Source: Labilithrix sp. (GTDB lineage Bacteria; Myxococcota; Polyangia; Polyangiales; Polyangiaceae). Taken from it: a stretch of DNA of 64,000 nt. Positions within the stretch are counted from its first letter, which is position 1; each line of letters opens with the position of its first letter. Below, in pieces: positions 33,823 to 42,890 of this stretch. The stretch lies in the NCBI GenBank assembly GCA_028287035.1, contig JAQBQL010000243.1:124001-188000 (forward strand), read 5' to 3'. The notes under the pieces were generated by a model. That model worked only from the letters and a program-made list of their open reading frames with translations, was not told the origin of the DNA and made no database searches. The translations under genes were made by a program, and so were the position numbers.

Positions 33823-34714
33823 TCAGGACGACACCTTGCTGAACCGCACGAAGAAGCGCGCGTCGTCCTCGGGCTGCACGTGGTGCGGGCGCTCCGGCGC
33901 GATCACGCCGATGATGCCCGGATTCAGCACGATGGTCAGGTCTCCGTCGTCCTCGAGGACGTAGCCGACCCGGCCGTGCTCGACGACGATCTCACCCCAC
34001 GTGCCGGCCTTGACCGTGTGGCTCCGCTTCAGGCCAGCGGGGACCGACACCCGGTCGAAGACCGGGGTCTGCTTGTACGGCGCCACGTCCGGCGGGAGCT
34101 TCGGCATCCGGCACAGCACGCAAGGGAGCGCCGACCCGATACGTCCCCGGCGACCAGCGGCGGTCGTGACCCAGGGCCGGCTCTCCAGCGGCGGCCGGTG
34201 CCGGACGTGCTGGGCGTGGCCACACGCGAGCTCGGCGACGAAGGCGCCGTCGTCGTCCTGGCGATAGCCGACGATCGCCGAGGGAGGCGACGCGCGGAGC
34301 GCACCGGAGAGGCGCGCGAGCGTGTCGCTCCCGAGGTGCTCCTCCAGGGCCGGGAACCACTCCCCTTCCTCGAAGCGGACCGTGCTCCTCGAGCCGGGCG
34401 CCGAACGCCCCGCACTGCGCAGCGAGCGCGGAGGGCTCGAGCGACGTCACCATTGCCCGTAGCGCCTCGTGATCGCCGAGCACGCGAGCGGCCAGCGACG
34501 CGAGCGGCTCGCCATGGGCGCGGCTACGCGTCACGAGCTCGCGCTCCTCCACCGCGAAATGCGGGACGAGCTCCTCGGCGACGCGCCGCTGGAGGTCCGC
34601 CATGAACCGCGCCGGCTCGCGCGGTTGCTCGGAGAACCCGCGAGCATCGCGCGCGAGCACGAGCGCGTGATGGTGATCGCGCGAGAGGGAGGCCAGGCCA
34701 GGGTGCCGCTTCAC
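33823..34714 (-). pseudogene. Hemerythrin-DUF3565-DUF1971 fusion, frameshifted
   Basis: Reading from GTG 34714, a hemerythrin-like helical domain (SRDHHHALVLARDARG, FAVEERELV, GDHEAL) is open to about 34382. There one extra base shifts the frame; the continuation is VRFEEGEWFPALEEHLG, still hemerythrin. It runs without any start codon into a DUF3565 domain (VGYRQDDDGAFVAELACGH, SALPCVLC) and then DUF1971 (MPKLPPDVAPYKQTPVF, GVIAPERPHHVQPED), ending at 33823. The span of 892 bases is 3n+1, as one inserted base predicts. DUF1971 is related to TehB-type tellurite proteins. If intact it would be about 296 residues. Sequencing error or a recent mutation are both possible. Confidence 0.8.
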
Positions 34715-34747
34715 CGCGTGATGCTACGCCATCGGCGGATGGCCGGG

Positions 34748-35578
34748 TCACACGCGGATCCGCGCCCTGAGCTCCTCGTCCGCCGTCTCCTCGGCCACAC
34801 GCTCGATCTCGGCTGGCGCCGTCGCTCGCAGGATCTCCGCGACGCGCACTCGCTCCTCGCGCGGCGCTCTCCCGTCGCGCAGCGTCGCGAGGAGCTCGTC
34901 GGTCGGGACCGCCGCGACGCGCGAGTGGACCTCCACCTCGCGCACACTGGCCTCGGGCGACGCGACCCGGCGACGCTCGATGTCGGCGGAGACGGCGTCG
35001 GCGAGGGTCCCGAGCTGGAGGACGAGCTCGGGCCCGTCCACGCGCCGCACGGAGAGACGACCGCGCTCGACCTCGAGGCTCGTGACGGAGCCATAGGGAA
35101 CGAATCCGTGCTCCGCGATCCGGAGGCCGTCGACCCCCAGCGTGACCACGTCCTCGTCCGTCCCGTACGCCAGGGCGCCGATGCCGGCGGTCGTCACGGC
35201 GAGGACGAGGATCGCAATGACCACCCCGACGATCCCCGGGTGCTTGACTGCGTACGCGCCGGCGAAGAGCGGCAGCGTCCAGAGCGTGCCTCCGGCGAGC
35301 AGCGCGACCACTGCTTCGACGTGCCCGCGGTACCCGACCAGGTCGACGCGCCCGCCCTGCTGGAGGCGCCGCGCGAGCCGGCGCGCGAAGATCCGCGTCA
35401 CGAGCGGGATCGGCGATAGCGGCGACAGCCACAAGAAGCCGCCGCCGAGCAGCAACGCCGTGACCACCGAGAGCGACGGATGAAGCGCGTGCAGCGGGAG
35501 GGCGCAGGCCGCCCCGAGCCAGAGCGCGAACGCCGCCCATCGCGCGAGCGTCGCCTGGCCGACGAGTCGGACCCGCAT
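34748..35578 (-). CDS. Polytopic membrane protein with PH-like domain
   Basis: 276 residues from ATG 35578. Four hydrophobic helices: about 13-30, 36-58, 88-108 and 115-137 (IVGVVIAILVLAVTTAGIGAL). Residues 140-185 (VVTLGVDGLRIAEHGFVPYGSVTSLEV) have the shape of a bacterial PH/DUF304-like strand set. The C-terminal 90 residues are charged helices in the cytoplasm. Function unknown. It lies 33 bases upstream of the hemerythrin fusion in the same direction and may share its transcript. Confidence 0.75.
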   Translation of the reverse strand: MRVRLVGQATLARWAAFALWLGAACALPLHALHPSLSVVTALLLGGGFLWLSPLSPIPLVTRIFARRLARRLQQGGRVDLVGYRGHVEAVVALLAGGTLWTLPLFAGAYAVKHPGIVGVVIAILVLAVTTAGIGALAYGTDEDVVTLGVDGLRIAEHGFVPYGSVTSLEVERGRLSVRRVDGPELVLQLGTLADAVSADIERRRVASPEASVREVEVHSRVAAVPTDELLATLRDGRAPREERVRVAEILRATAPAEIERVAEETADEELRARIRV

Positions 35579-35624
35579 GCGTCGAGCATACCGAAGGGCG
35601 AGGACGAGCGCGACGCCGGTTGCC

Positions 35625-35656
35625 GGGTCCTTAATTGGGACCTTAAGCGTGGTCCC
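35625..35656. promoter_or_regulatory. Nested inverted repeat upstream of lipoprotein gene
   Basis: GGGTCC (35625-35630), GGGACC (35637-35642) and GGTCCC (35651-35656) form two overlapping inverted repeats around AT-rich spacers (TTAATT and TTAAGCGT). The site is 40 bases before the lipoprotein start and near an ATAATT element (35672), so it may be an operator or alternative hairpins. No regulator is assigned. Confidence 0.4.
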
Positions 35657-35696
35657 GACGGACGGATGACGATAATTGCAATGCTAGAGGGACGGG

Positions 35697-36635
35697 ATGC
35701 GCTACCCGAAGACGTTCGCTTCCATTCTCGGGATCTCGATCGTCTCCCTCTCCGCGGCCTGCCTGACCTCGACGGGTACCGACGACGACACCCTGCCTGG
35801 CGAAGCGGACGCGGCTGCCGATGCGCCCGCCGACGTTCTCCCGTCGGACGACGGCGCGCCGGAGGTGTCCGACGCCGGGCATGACGCCCACGGTGGCGAC
35901 TCGGCCGTGCCCCCGCTTCCGCCGCCCCCGGCAGCGCTCGTGAAGTGCATGGACGCGAAGCCGTACGTCGAACAGACGTGCACGCCGACGACGGTCGCCG
36001 GCTGGCCCCACCCGGCACGAGCGTGCAAGTACAGCTCGCCCGTCGGGACGCTCTCCGTCATCGTGGCGAACCCTTCCGCATCGCAGGTCGCGAGCTGGAT
36101 CGTCGATGCGGGCAACAGCATCCCGGCGATCGCGCACCTCGAGGCGTCGGACCCTGGCTCCTACCTGCGCGCGCTGCAGACGGTCGCCTCCGCGGTGATG
36201 ATCCAGTCGAGCCGCATCTTTCCTATCCAGGGCGCGGTCGGCGAGGACCAGGGGGACGGCTATTACGCCTACCCATTCACGAAGGGCGTGACGACGCCGT
36301 GCCCGGAGGGTGAGCCACACTGCTATTGCCGGATCAACTCGCTCTCGCGGGGCGACTACTGCGCGTATCGAGCAAGCCTGAACAAGGAGACGGTCGCCGC
36401 GTGCCGGGCCCGGGTCGGCTACGGCGGCGGTCCGAGCGCCGCGTGGCAGAACGAGTGCATCGGAAACCATTCGGCCTCGTGGGACCACGCGGAGAACGAG
36501 CACGTTCGCGCCCAGGTGTGGGCTCGACTCCGCGACGCGGGTATCACCGCGACCGCGTCGGGACCGCAGGTCGTGGGCGCGCTCCGGAGCGCGTACGGGA
36601 TCACCGCGAGCACCGTCGCGTCGTTCTGCCAGTGA
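35697..36635 (+). CDS. Secreted lipoprotein, unknown
   Basis: 312 residues from ATG 35697. The signal ends at SLSAAC (Cys21). An Asp/Ala/Pro linker (22-80) is followed by a globular domain (85-312) with eight or more Cys (KCMDAK, QTCTPT, RACKYS, TPCPEG, HCYCRI, DYCAYR, AACRAR, NECIGN), suggesting disulfides. GDYCAYRAS and HAENEHVRAQVWARL look structural. I do not recognise the family. A nested inverted repeat lies in its promoter region. Confidence 0.8.
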   Translation: MRYPKTFASILGISIVSLSAACLTSTGTDDDTLPGEADAAADAPADVLPSDDGAPEVSDAGHDAHGGDSAVPPLPPPPAALVKCMDAKPYVEQTCTPTTVAGWPHPARACKYSSPVGTLSVIVANPSASQVASWIVDAGNSIPAIAHLEASDPGSYLRALQTVASAVMIQSSRIFPIQGAVGEDQGDGYYAYPFTKGVTTPCPEGEPHCYCRINSLSRGDYCAYRASLNKETVAACRARVGYGGGPSAAWQNECIGNHSASWDHAENEHVRAQVWARLRDAGITATASGPQVVGALRSAYGITASTVASFCQ

Positions 36636-36650
36636 TCCGGTGGCGGGCGT

Positions 36651-37526
36651 TCATCGCTTTGCCGCCCTGGAAACCGCCGCCCGCAATGCCTTCTTGTCGG
36701 CGAGGAGCTCGCGAAGCATCCGTGCCACTTCCTCCAAAGCAGGTTCGGGGCCAGAGATCGACACGGTCGATGCTTCCGGATCGAGCTTCAGTCGTCGGAC
36801 GAGCTCCGGCCGTTCAGTCCGCACGAGCGACGTCACGATCGCCGTCCACGTGTACCCATTGCACTCGGCACCGACGGCCTCGAAGAGCTTCCTGTGTGTC
36901 TGGAAGGCGCCGTCGTTCCACACGATCGGGCACGCCTTGCCGGGTCCGGCATCGATGAGCTCGAATGGCTCGAACCGCCCGGCCTTCGCGGCATCGGTCG
37001 TCTTGCGCGGCTTGCGCGCTTTCGCGCCCCGAGCTTCGATGAGCTCGCCGAGGAGCTCCTGCGGCGTGAGCGCGAGCTTGCGTATCGCGATCTCCGCCGC
37101 GGCAGTGGGCCCCGGCCCTCCGCCGGTGCGCAACAGAGGGTACTTCGCCATGTCCGAGCGCGGGACCGGCGTGTTTGGCTCCCTGCCCGTCAGGTCGATG
37201 CGCATGGGAGGCATGTCCCCCATACGAACGTAGGGGTTGCGAGGCTTTGCCTCGAACGGCACCTTCGTGCCCGTCAACACCCAGCGGAGGAGCTCGTCAT
37301 CCAGGTCGAAGGTCGAGTGTCGAGTGATGAGCAGGTCGTGCAAAGCGATCGGCAGACGTTCGAGGTCCGGCGGCGGTTCGGGCGTGGGCGACGCGACGTC
37401 GAAGACGTTCGCGAGCGCCCACATCGTTTGCCTCGGCGTGTGCGCAGTGATGTAGCCGAAGGCGTGACCGCCTCGAAGCAGCGGCGCGCGAAAGATTGTC
37501 CCGACCTCGAAGCTCGCGCGTTTCAA
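36651..37526 (-). CDS. Imm26-Imm51 fusion, toxin immunity-like protein
   Basis: 291 residues from ATG 37526. The N-terminal part (1-115) opens FEVGTIFRAPLLRGGHAFGYI, the Imm26 pattern. The C-terminal part (about 190-291) has FELIDAGPGKACPIVWNDG, AVGAECNGYTWTAIV and LKLDPEASTVSISG, the Imm51 pattern with the conserved GNGY-W core (here CNGYTW). Such domains bind and neutralise polymorphic toxins of neighbouring cells. No signal peptide: cytosolic. No toxin gene is adjacent; the divergent HNH gene 124 bases away is a separate small nuclease. Orphan immunity genes of this type are common in myxobacteria. Confidence 0.75.
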   Translation of the reverse strand: MKRASFEVGTIFRAPLLRGGHAFGYITAHTPRQTMWALANVFDVASPTPEPPPDLERLPIALHDLLITRHSTFDLDDELLRWVLTGTKVPFEAKPRNPYVRMGDMPPMRIDLTGREPNTPVPRSDMAKYPLLRTGGGPGPTAAAEIAIRKLALTPQELLGELIEARGAKARKPRKTTDAAKAGRFEPFELIDAGPGKACPIVWNDGAFQTHRKLFEAVGAECNGYTWTAIVTSLVRTERPELVRRLKLDPEASTVSISGPEPALEEVARMLRELLADKKALRAAVSRAAKR

Positions 37527-37649
37527 TCTCCTTCGTCCTTCCGGTAGCGCATCGTCGTCCCTAGACTTCGCGGTAGCGGATCGTACGAGCCTGCGCAGTT
37601 GGCGTCACCCCGGCGTTCTTCGGCGTGCGCGGTGCGTGATGCCGCACGC

Positions 37650-37973
37650 ATGCCTCCTGCCAAGCCGCCTCCCCCGACGATCGCAGATCTGCTCGCGCGG
37701 CCCGTCGATCGGTGCCCCCTGTGCGGTCGGCCCAACGACGATCCGACGGATCACCATCTGGTTCCCAAGAGCCGGGGCGGCAAGGTCACCGAGACTCTCT
37801 GCCGCGACTGCCACAAAGCGATTCATTCCGTGTTCACGAACGCGGAGCTCGCGAAGACGTACAACACCGTCGAGTCGCTGATGAGCCACCCCGAGCTGGC
37901 GAAGATGGTCGGGTTCATCAAGAAGCAGCACGGGCGCGTGAGGATCCGGACCACGAGCCGCCGGCGATCCTGA
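37650..37973 (+). CDS. Small HNH nuclease
   Basis: 107 residues from ATG 37650. One zinc-ribbon HNH domain: CPLC (C22, C25), DHHLVPKSRGG (D34-H35-H36), CRDC (C51, C54) and HKAIH (H55, H59). The rest is a short helical tail ending in basic residues. It should cut or nick DNA. This type is a widespread stand-alone protein, sometimes in prophages or defence regions; no partner methylase or toxin scaffold is seen here. Divergent from the Imm26-Imm51 gene. Confidence 0.88.
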   Translation: MPPAKPPPPTIADLLARPVDRCPLCGRPNDDPTDHHLVPKSRGGKVTETLCRDCHKAIHSVFTNAELAKTYNTVESLMSHPELAKMVGFIKKQHGRVRIRTTSRRRS

Positions 37974-37988
37974 CAGAACCGCGCCCCT

Positions 37989-38525
37989 TCACTCCTCGAC
38001 CGGCGCCGCCTCGAAGCTCCCGTCCTGACCCAAGCGCTCGAGCACCAGCACGTCCCGCGCGTCCTCGAGGACGAGCCGATGATCGACACCGACCGCCGAC
38101 GGAGGACCGGCGCACTCGATGACGTTCCCATTCGTCCGCGCCGCGGCGATCACCACGGCGCGCGCGCTTCCTCCGGCATGAAGCGCACGCGTCACCTCGT
38201 CGAACGATCGCAGCTTCGCCCGAACGGCCCCCATGAGCGCGTCGGCATGCGCGATCCCATTTGCGTTCGAGCGCACCCCACCGGCGGGGTCGAACGAGAT
38301 CCGCAGCTCCTCGTCGAGCTTTCGCGCCGCGAAGAGCGCCTCTTCGGGCGAGAGCTGCATGCGGTTCCGGACCGCCTCGAGGCTGGTCGCGCGGTCGGGA
38401 AGCCCCTTGGCGAGCACGAACACGCCGATCGCGAACGCGTTGCACGTATCCCGACGACGCTCGAAGTTCCAGCCGGCGGTCATCCGCGATCTATCGCGTG
38501 TCCGCGGCGGCGTGTACAGCGCCAT
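37989..38525 (-). CDS. Hypothetical soluble protein
   Basis: 178 residues from ATG 38525, chosen because AAGGGAGG lies 9 bases upstream; the next Met (38483) has no such site. An N-terminal basic helix and a helical middle (SLEAVRNRMQLSPEEALFAARKLDEE) are followed by an alpha/beta segment (RAVVIAAARTNGNVIECAG). There is no signal or membrane segment and no recognised family. It converges on the HNH gene, 15 bases apart. Confidence 0.7.
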   Translation of the reverse strand: MALYTPPRTRDRSRMTAGWNFERRRDTCNAFAIGVFVLAKGLPDRATSLEAVRNRMQLSPEEALFAARKLDEELRISFDPAGGVRSNANGIAHADALMGAVRAKLRSFDEVTRALHAGGSARAVVIAAARTNGNVIECAGPPSAVGVDHRLVLEDARDVLVLERLGQDGSFEAAPVEE

Positions 38526-38594
38526 CCCTGGGGGCCTCCCTTCGTCACTGGCCGCACCGCGGCGCGACCAGGCGCTATGCTCGAAGAGCGACCC

Positions 38595-39743
38595 ATGCTT
38601 CCTCGTGCATCACTCGGTTCGAGCGCTCGCGCCCGACACGTCATGAGCGCCGCCCTCCTCGCCGCCGCCGCGCTCCTCGCCTGCACGCCCGCCTCGGTTC
38701 CGGTTCCGGTCCCGCCGCCCTCCCCGCCGGCTCGCCGGGCGGTGCTCCCGCTCCGGTTCGAGCTCGTCGCCGAGGCCGCGTCCGGTCCGGCGAACCGCAG
38801 CTGGCACCTCATGGCGCTCTCGTCGGGCGCCGTGCTCGTCGAGAACCGGACCGACGGATGGTCGGCGCGCGTTGCGCACGGCCGCGAACCGTTCCGGTCG
38901 CTCGAGGCGCTCGGCGCCATGCGCGAGACGGGCGCATCGTGGACCGCTGCGCCGGTCGGCGAAGCCAGCGGCAAGATGTGGTTCGCCGCGTCGTTCTACG
39001 ACCCGAGGGGCCCCGCGCAGGACGTGGCCATCGAGGTCGATGGGGCGCGCGCCACCGTGATGCGTGACATCCGCGTCCACCAGGTGCTGCCGACGCCGGG
39101 CGGCGGCGCGCTCATGCTCGCGTCACAAGGAACGCACCGGACCCTGACCGCCATCGGCGGCTCGCGAGCGACGCCCCCGTCGATCCCGGCGGACGTCGAC
39201 ATCATCGATGCGGACATCACGCCCGGCGGCGAGCTCCACGCCTTCGGCGCGCGGAAGAGCGATCCTCGGCAGCTGGTCGGCCTCGTCGCGACGTCAACCG
39301 GAAAGGCACATACGTTTCCGCTTCCCTGGACTGGCGACTACGACAGCTCGCGCACGCTGCTTCACGGATATCCATCGTTTCTCTACGTCGCCGCCTTCGG
39401 AGAGACCGTGCTCGCCGAGCGTGACGGAAAGGCGGTGGTGGTCGCCGGGATGCCAAGCCTCTTCCAGGCGGCGGCGTCCCCCGCGGGCGACATCTTCTTC
39501 CAGGCCATCGACGGAGCTCGTCCAGTGCCGAAGAGCGCAGTTGGCGCCGCGCGGCTCGAGCCGAGAGCAACGGCGCTTCCGGAGAGCCCGTTACCCGACG
39601 AAGCGGCGCTCGGCGCCAGCGGTGCCGCCGCATGCACGCGGATCCAGGGCGTGAAGCAGCTCCTCGTCTCGGGAGATGGCACCGTCTGGCTCAATGTGTA
39701 TTGCGGGCTCGGCGCAACGGCCATCCTCCGCAGCGTGCGCTGA
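38595..39743 (+). CDS. Lipoprotein with propeller-like repeats
   Basis: 382 residues from ATG 38595; ATG 38577 and ATG 38643 are alternatives, all giving the same signal MSAALLAAAALLACTP with the lipobox Cys near 34. After a Val/Pro linker the mature part shows repeated strand patterns (SGAVLVENRTDGW, GGALMLASQGTHR, GGELHAFGARKS, SPAGDIFFQAIDG, GDGTVWLNVYCG), consistent with a beta-propeller. Function unknown; lipid-anchored in the envelope. Its stop is directly followed by the stop of the convergent gene (TGATCA). Confidence 0.75.
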   Translation: MLPRASLGSSARARHVMSAALLAAAALLACTPASVPVPVPPPSPPARRAVLPLRFELVAEAASGPANRSWHLMALSSGAVLVENRTDGWSARVAHGREPFRSLEALGAMRETGASWTAAPVGEASGKMWFAASFYDPRGPAQDVAIEVDGARATVMRDIRVHQVLPTPGGGALMLASQGTHRTLTAIGGSRATPPSIPADVDIIDADITPGGELHAFGARKSDPRQLVGLVATSTGKAHTFPLPWTGDYDSSRTLLHGYPSFLYVAAFGETVLAERDGKAVVVAGMPSLFQAAASPAGDIFFQAIDGARPVPKSAVGAARLEPRATALPESPLPDEAALGASGAAACTRIQGVKQLLVSGDGTVWLNVYCGLGATAILRSVR

Positions 39744-40670
39744 TCAGCGTCCCTTCACGGCGGACAGCACGTACAGGTTCTTCGATTCCTTGTCGCGGTC
39801 GCGCCCGACCAGCGGCCGGCTCTGGTCGTCGAACACGAGGCCCTCGGCGTAGGTCAGCGACTTGCCGAGCGGATAGACCTCCTTCACCTTCACGCTCTTC
39901 TCGTCGGGACGGAGCGTGTCGCCGAGCCGGACGAACGCGCGTCCCTGCTGCGTGAGCGCCCAGAGCGCGCCATCGGGACCGATGGTCAGATCGCTCACGT
40001 CCGGCGTCGAGCCGTGGTCGTCCACCTGCCACGCGGCGAGCGCGACGAGCTTCCCTTCCCCCGGCGTGAAGCGGCCCGTGAGTCGCTGGCCCCGCGCGAA
40101 GCCGAGCGGCGACGCGCCCTTCGGACCCATCTCGACGATCGCCGTGGGGCTCTTCTCGATGGCGACGAGGATGTGCCCTTCCTCGAGGAGGACGAGCCCT
40201 TCGCCGAGCGAGTTCTTCTGGACGTGCCCGGGCACGAACGAATCGACGGACTCGTAATCCACCGCGAACGAGCCGAGCGAGCGCTCGGCTGTCCGGTCGA
40301 AGAGCTCGAGCGAGCCGGTCTCGGAGAGCACCGCGATGTTGCCGTCGCCGTCGAGCGCCACCGCCTCCCATTGCGAGCCGTTCTTGCCGGCCTTCTCGCC
40401 GGTGTCGTGGAGCTGAACGTTCACCGGATCGCCGGAGTCGGCCAGATCGAACGTCACGATGCCCGTCGAGCGGTCCCCGATGGCCACGTAGTGACCATTG
40501 CGGCCGTCGAGCCCAGATACCTCGAGCAGCGGCAGCGCGGACCTGGTGAGGACGTCCCGCTCCTTGTGCTCGCTGAGATCGTCATCAGCCGTCGCGCCCG
40601 CGTCGGCCCCCGAGGAGCACGCGAGCGCCGTCATGGCGACTGCCGCCGCCGCGGCGAGCGATATCCTCAT
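39744..40670 (-). CDS. Lipoprotein, propeller type (esterase-like/SMP-30-like)
   Basis: 308 residues from ATG 40670, overlapping the stop of the upstream gene by four bases (ATGA). The signal ends VAMTALACSS (Cys18). The mature domain repeats a propeller pattern: LDGRNGHYVAIGDRSTGIVTFD, GDGNIAVLSETGSLELFD, LTIGPDGALWALTQQGRAF and AEGLVFDDQSRPLVGRDR. It resembles SdiA-regulated/phytase-like or SMP-30-like propellers. Probably works with the larger lipoprotein encoded just before it. Confidence 0.82.
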   Translation of the reverse strand: MRISLAAAAAVAMTALACSSGADAGATADDDLSEHKERDVLTRSALPLLEVSGLDGRNGHYVAIGDRSTGIVTFDLADSGDPVNVQLHDTGEKAGKNGSQWEAVALDGDGNIAVLSETGSLELFDRTAERSLGSFAVDYESVDSFVPGHVQKNSLGEGLVLLEEGHILVAIEKSPTAIVEMGPKGASPLGFARGQRLTGRFTPGEGKLVALAAWQVDDHGSTPDVSDLTIGPDGALWALTQQGRAFVRLGDTLRPDEKSVKVKEVYPLGKSLTYAEGLVFDDQSRPLVGRDRDKESKNLYVLSAVKGR

Positions 40671-42721
40671 TTGCCCCGGAGCTTGCTGAAGCCGATGACG
40701 CCCTTGGCGCCGTCGATCGGCTTCCACTCGGTGCACGACGCGACGCCGGCCTTCTTCAGCTCCTTCATGATCTTCGGACCCTTGAGGGTCGAGACGAACT
40801 GGAGCAGCTTCCGGTACTCGTCGTAGACGGCGACGGCTCCGGCGAGCTGCGCGTCACGCTCGGGGCCCGCCGGCTGGGCCTGGAGCTCCTCGATGCGGTC
40901 GACGTACGGCTGCTCGAGACCGAGCTCGATCTGGGTGTCGTTCGAGAGCGTTCCCCAGAGCATCTTCTCGGTGGGCAGCACGCTGGCGGCGGTCTTCTTG
41001 TCGGCGGGAATGCTGTCCCAGTCGGCGTGGCGGAAGAACTCCGCGGCGTCCGTGGAGTCGATGATGAACTGGCCAGTCTGGCGGATCGAGCGCGGTACGA
41101 AGTGCTGGCGCGAGGCGTCGAACCACTGGCCGCGGGCGGCCGTGCCGGAGGCCTGCAGCTGGCGCTGGTAGATGCGCACCTTCTCGTTCTGGAGCTGGCG
41201 CCCGAGGAAGGGGAAGTTGTCGGCGGTGAGCGGCACGAACGTGTCGAAGTCCTCGTCCTTGGCCGCGACCTTCGCCTTCGCGAACTCGTTGTAGGCGGTG
41301 AGCTGCGCGTCGCGGGTGGCGGCGGGCAGCGCGACGAGGGCGGCGTGGAGGTCGACGAAGCGATCGTACGTACGGAGGAGCGCGAGCTGCGCCTTCGTCG
41401 TGCCGAGCGCCGCGTTGTCAGCGCTCTTTAGCCAGCGGACGAACCGCGCCGGCTCGTTCTCGAGGGTGCGGTCGGTGGACATCGTGACGAGGCGCCGGAT
41501 GGCATCGAGCTCGGTGCCGAGCTCGTGGTAGATGGCACTCTCCGCCTCGCTCGCGACGCGGCGCGCCTCGAGCTGCACGGCGGTCGTGGGGGTCGACCCG
41601 GTGTACGTGACGAGCTTCAGCAGCCCGGCCGGCGTCACGTCCGCGGCGGCGTCGATCTTCTTGACGGCATCCGCGGCGCGCTCCGCGAGAAGGGTCCCGT
41701 CCTGCGCGCCGGCAGACTTCTTCTCCCACGCCGAGACGAGCGCCTCGTCGGCCGCGGAGAGTGCCTTTGCGGCGCGCGCCTCGGCGATGAGCGATCCCAC
41801 CTTGCGGAGGCGATCGGGCCCGAGCTGGCGCACCGCATTCAGGGCATTCCAGCTCGTCTCGTTGAGATGGAACCGGCTGCGGGTCTGGCGGAGATGGATC
41901 TGCGGCTCGAGGAGGAGCACCTGCTTGTGCGCCCCTACGTCGGGGAGCTTGCCGCCCTTCGCGAGCTGCTCGTAGACCTCGCGCACGGGCGTCGCCGGCG
42001 CGTCCGTGCCATTCCACTTCACGAAGCCGCGGCGCGTGTCGGTGTCGAGCGAGGCGATGTTCGCGGCGCTCGCCGAATCCTGGCGCATGTCTTCCTTGGC
42101 GGCCTTCTTGATGCCGAGGGCGTCGACGGAAGAGCCCACCTTGTTGCCAATCAGGATCCGGCGGATCTCGGTCGGCGTATCCCAGCGCGCCCGGGCGCGG
42201 AGCTCCATCTCGTTGTCGGTCAGGATGAAGTCGGCCGTGTCGTAGTACGTGTCATCCATGATGTCGGTGCCGAGCGAGAGCTCGCGCTCACCGGTGCCCT
42301 TGCCGCTGTCGGGCTCGAAGCGGCCGGACTCGATGGTCAGCCAGATGAAGGGCGTCTGCTCGCGGAGAGCATGCGAGTCGGCGTCCCAGAGCATCTGATC
42401 GACCCCGTACTCCGTGGAGTACGCCTGCTCGACGTTGGGGGTCTTGACCTTCTGGTATCCGGTCTTCCCGTCCTTCGACGCGTGCAGCATCTTCACGAGC
42501 TCGAGGCCGTCGGTGCAGCTCGCGGCGAAGGTTGCCTCCGTCTCGACGCCGGTGCGCGCGAAGCCCGACGCTCCGGTGTACGTCCCCTGCTCGATGAACG
42601 GCTTGCCGGCGAGGTCGCTCTCGGAGAGATCGTCGCTCGACGTGGCGGCATCGTCGGGCGAGGAGCAACCGAAGGCGGCCAGGGTCCCGACGCAAAGGAG
42701 AAGGAGGAGCCGGTTCTTCAT
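40667..42721 (-). CDS. Large lipoprotein with CYTH-like segment
   Basis: 684 residues from ATG 42721. The signal is MKNRLLLLLCVGTLAAFGC (Cys19). Residues about 45-200 contain YYDTADFILTDNEMELRARA, RRILIGNK and alternating acidic/basic strands that recall a CYTH (triphosphate tunnel) domain. The remainder is helical and charged, without recognised motifs. First gene of a two-gene operon, overlapping the next start by four bases. An extracytoplasmic polyphosphate- or phosphate-binding role is only a guess. Confidence 0.82.
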   Translation of the reverse strand: MKNRLLLLLCVGTLAAFGCSSPDDAATSSDDLSESDLAGKPFIEQGTYTGASGFARTGVETEATFAASCTDGLELVKMLHASKDGKTGYQKVKTPNVEQAYSTEYGVDQMLWDADSHALREQTPFIWLTIESGRFEPDSGKGTGERELSLGTDIMDDTYYDTADFILTDNEMELRARARWDTPTEIRRILIGNKVGSSVDALGIKKAAKEDMRQDSASAANIASLDTDTRRGFVKWNGTDAPATPVREVYEQLAKGGKLPDVGAHKQVLLLEPQIHLRQTRSRFHLNETSWNALNAVRQLGPDRLRKVGSLIAEARAAKALSAADEALVSAWEKKSAGAQDGTLLAERAADAVKKIDAAADVTPAGLLKLVTYTGSTPTTAVQLEARRVASEAESAIYHELGTELDAIRRLVTMSTDRTLENEPARFVRWLKSADNAALGTTKAQLALLRTYDRFVDLHAALVALPAATRDAQLTAYNEFAKAKVAAKDEDFDTFVPLTADNFPFLGRQLQNEKVRIYQRQLQASGTAARGQWFDASRQHFVPRSIRQTGQFIIDSTDAAEFFRHADWDSIPADKKTAASVLPTEKMLWGTLSNDTQIELGLEQPYVDRIEELQAQPAGPERDAQLAGAVAVYDEYRKLLQFVSTLKGPKIMKELKKAGVASCTEWKPIDGAKGVIGFSKLRGK

Positions 42722-42890
42722 CGTGGCCGGCGCTACTGCGAGGAGTGCGCCAGCCACCTACATCATCGCCGGCAGCAAGGACCCTCGTGAGGTCGCGCAC
42801 TTGGCCACGGCGATGCGCCAACGGCTGCGCACCCGAGAGAGGGCCTGGTGCCGAGGCGATCCAGGGATCTGGATCGCCCCGGGCGATGCA

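Noticed and set aside
37650..37973. HNH nuclease as the cognate toxin of the Imm26-Imm51 gene
   Set aside because: It is divergent, lacks any secretion or toxin scaffold, and belongs to a common stand-alone HNH type.
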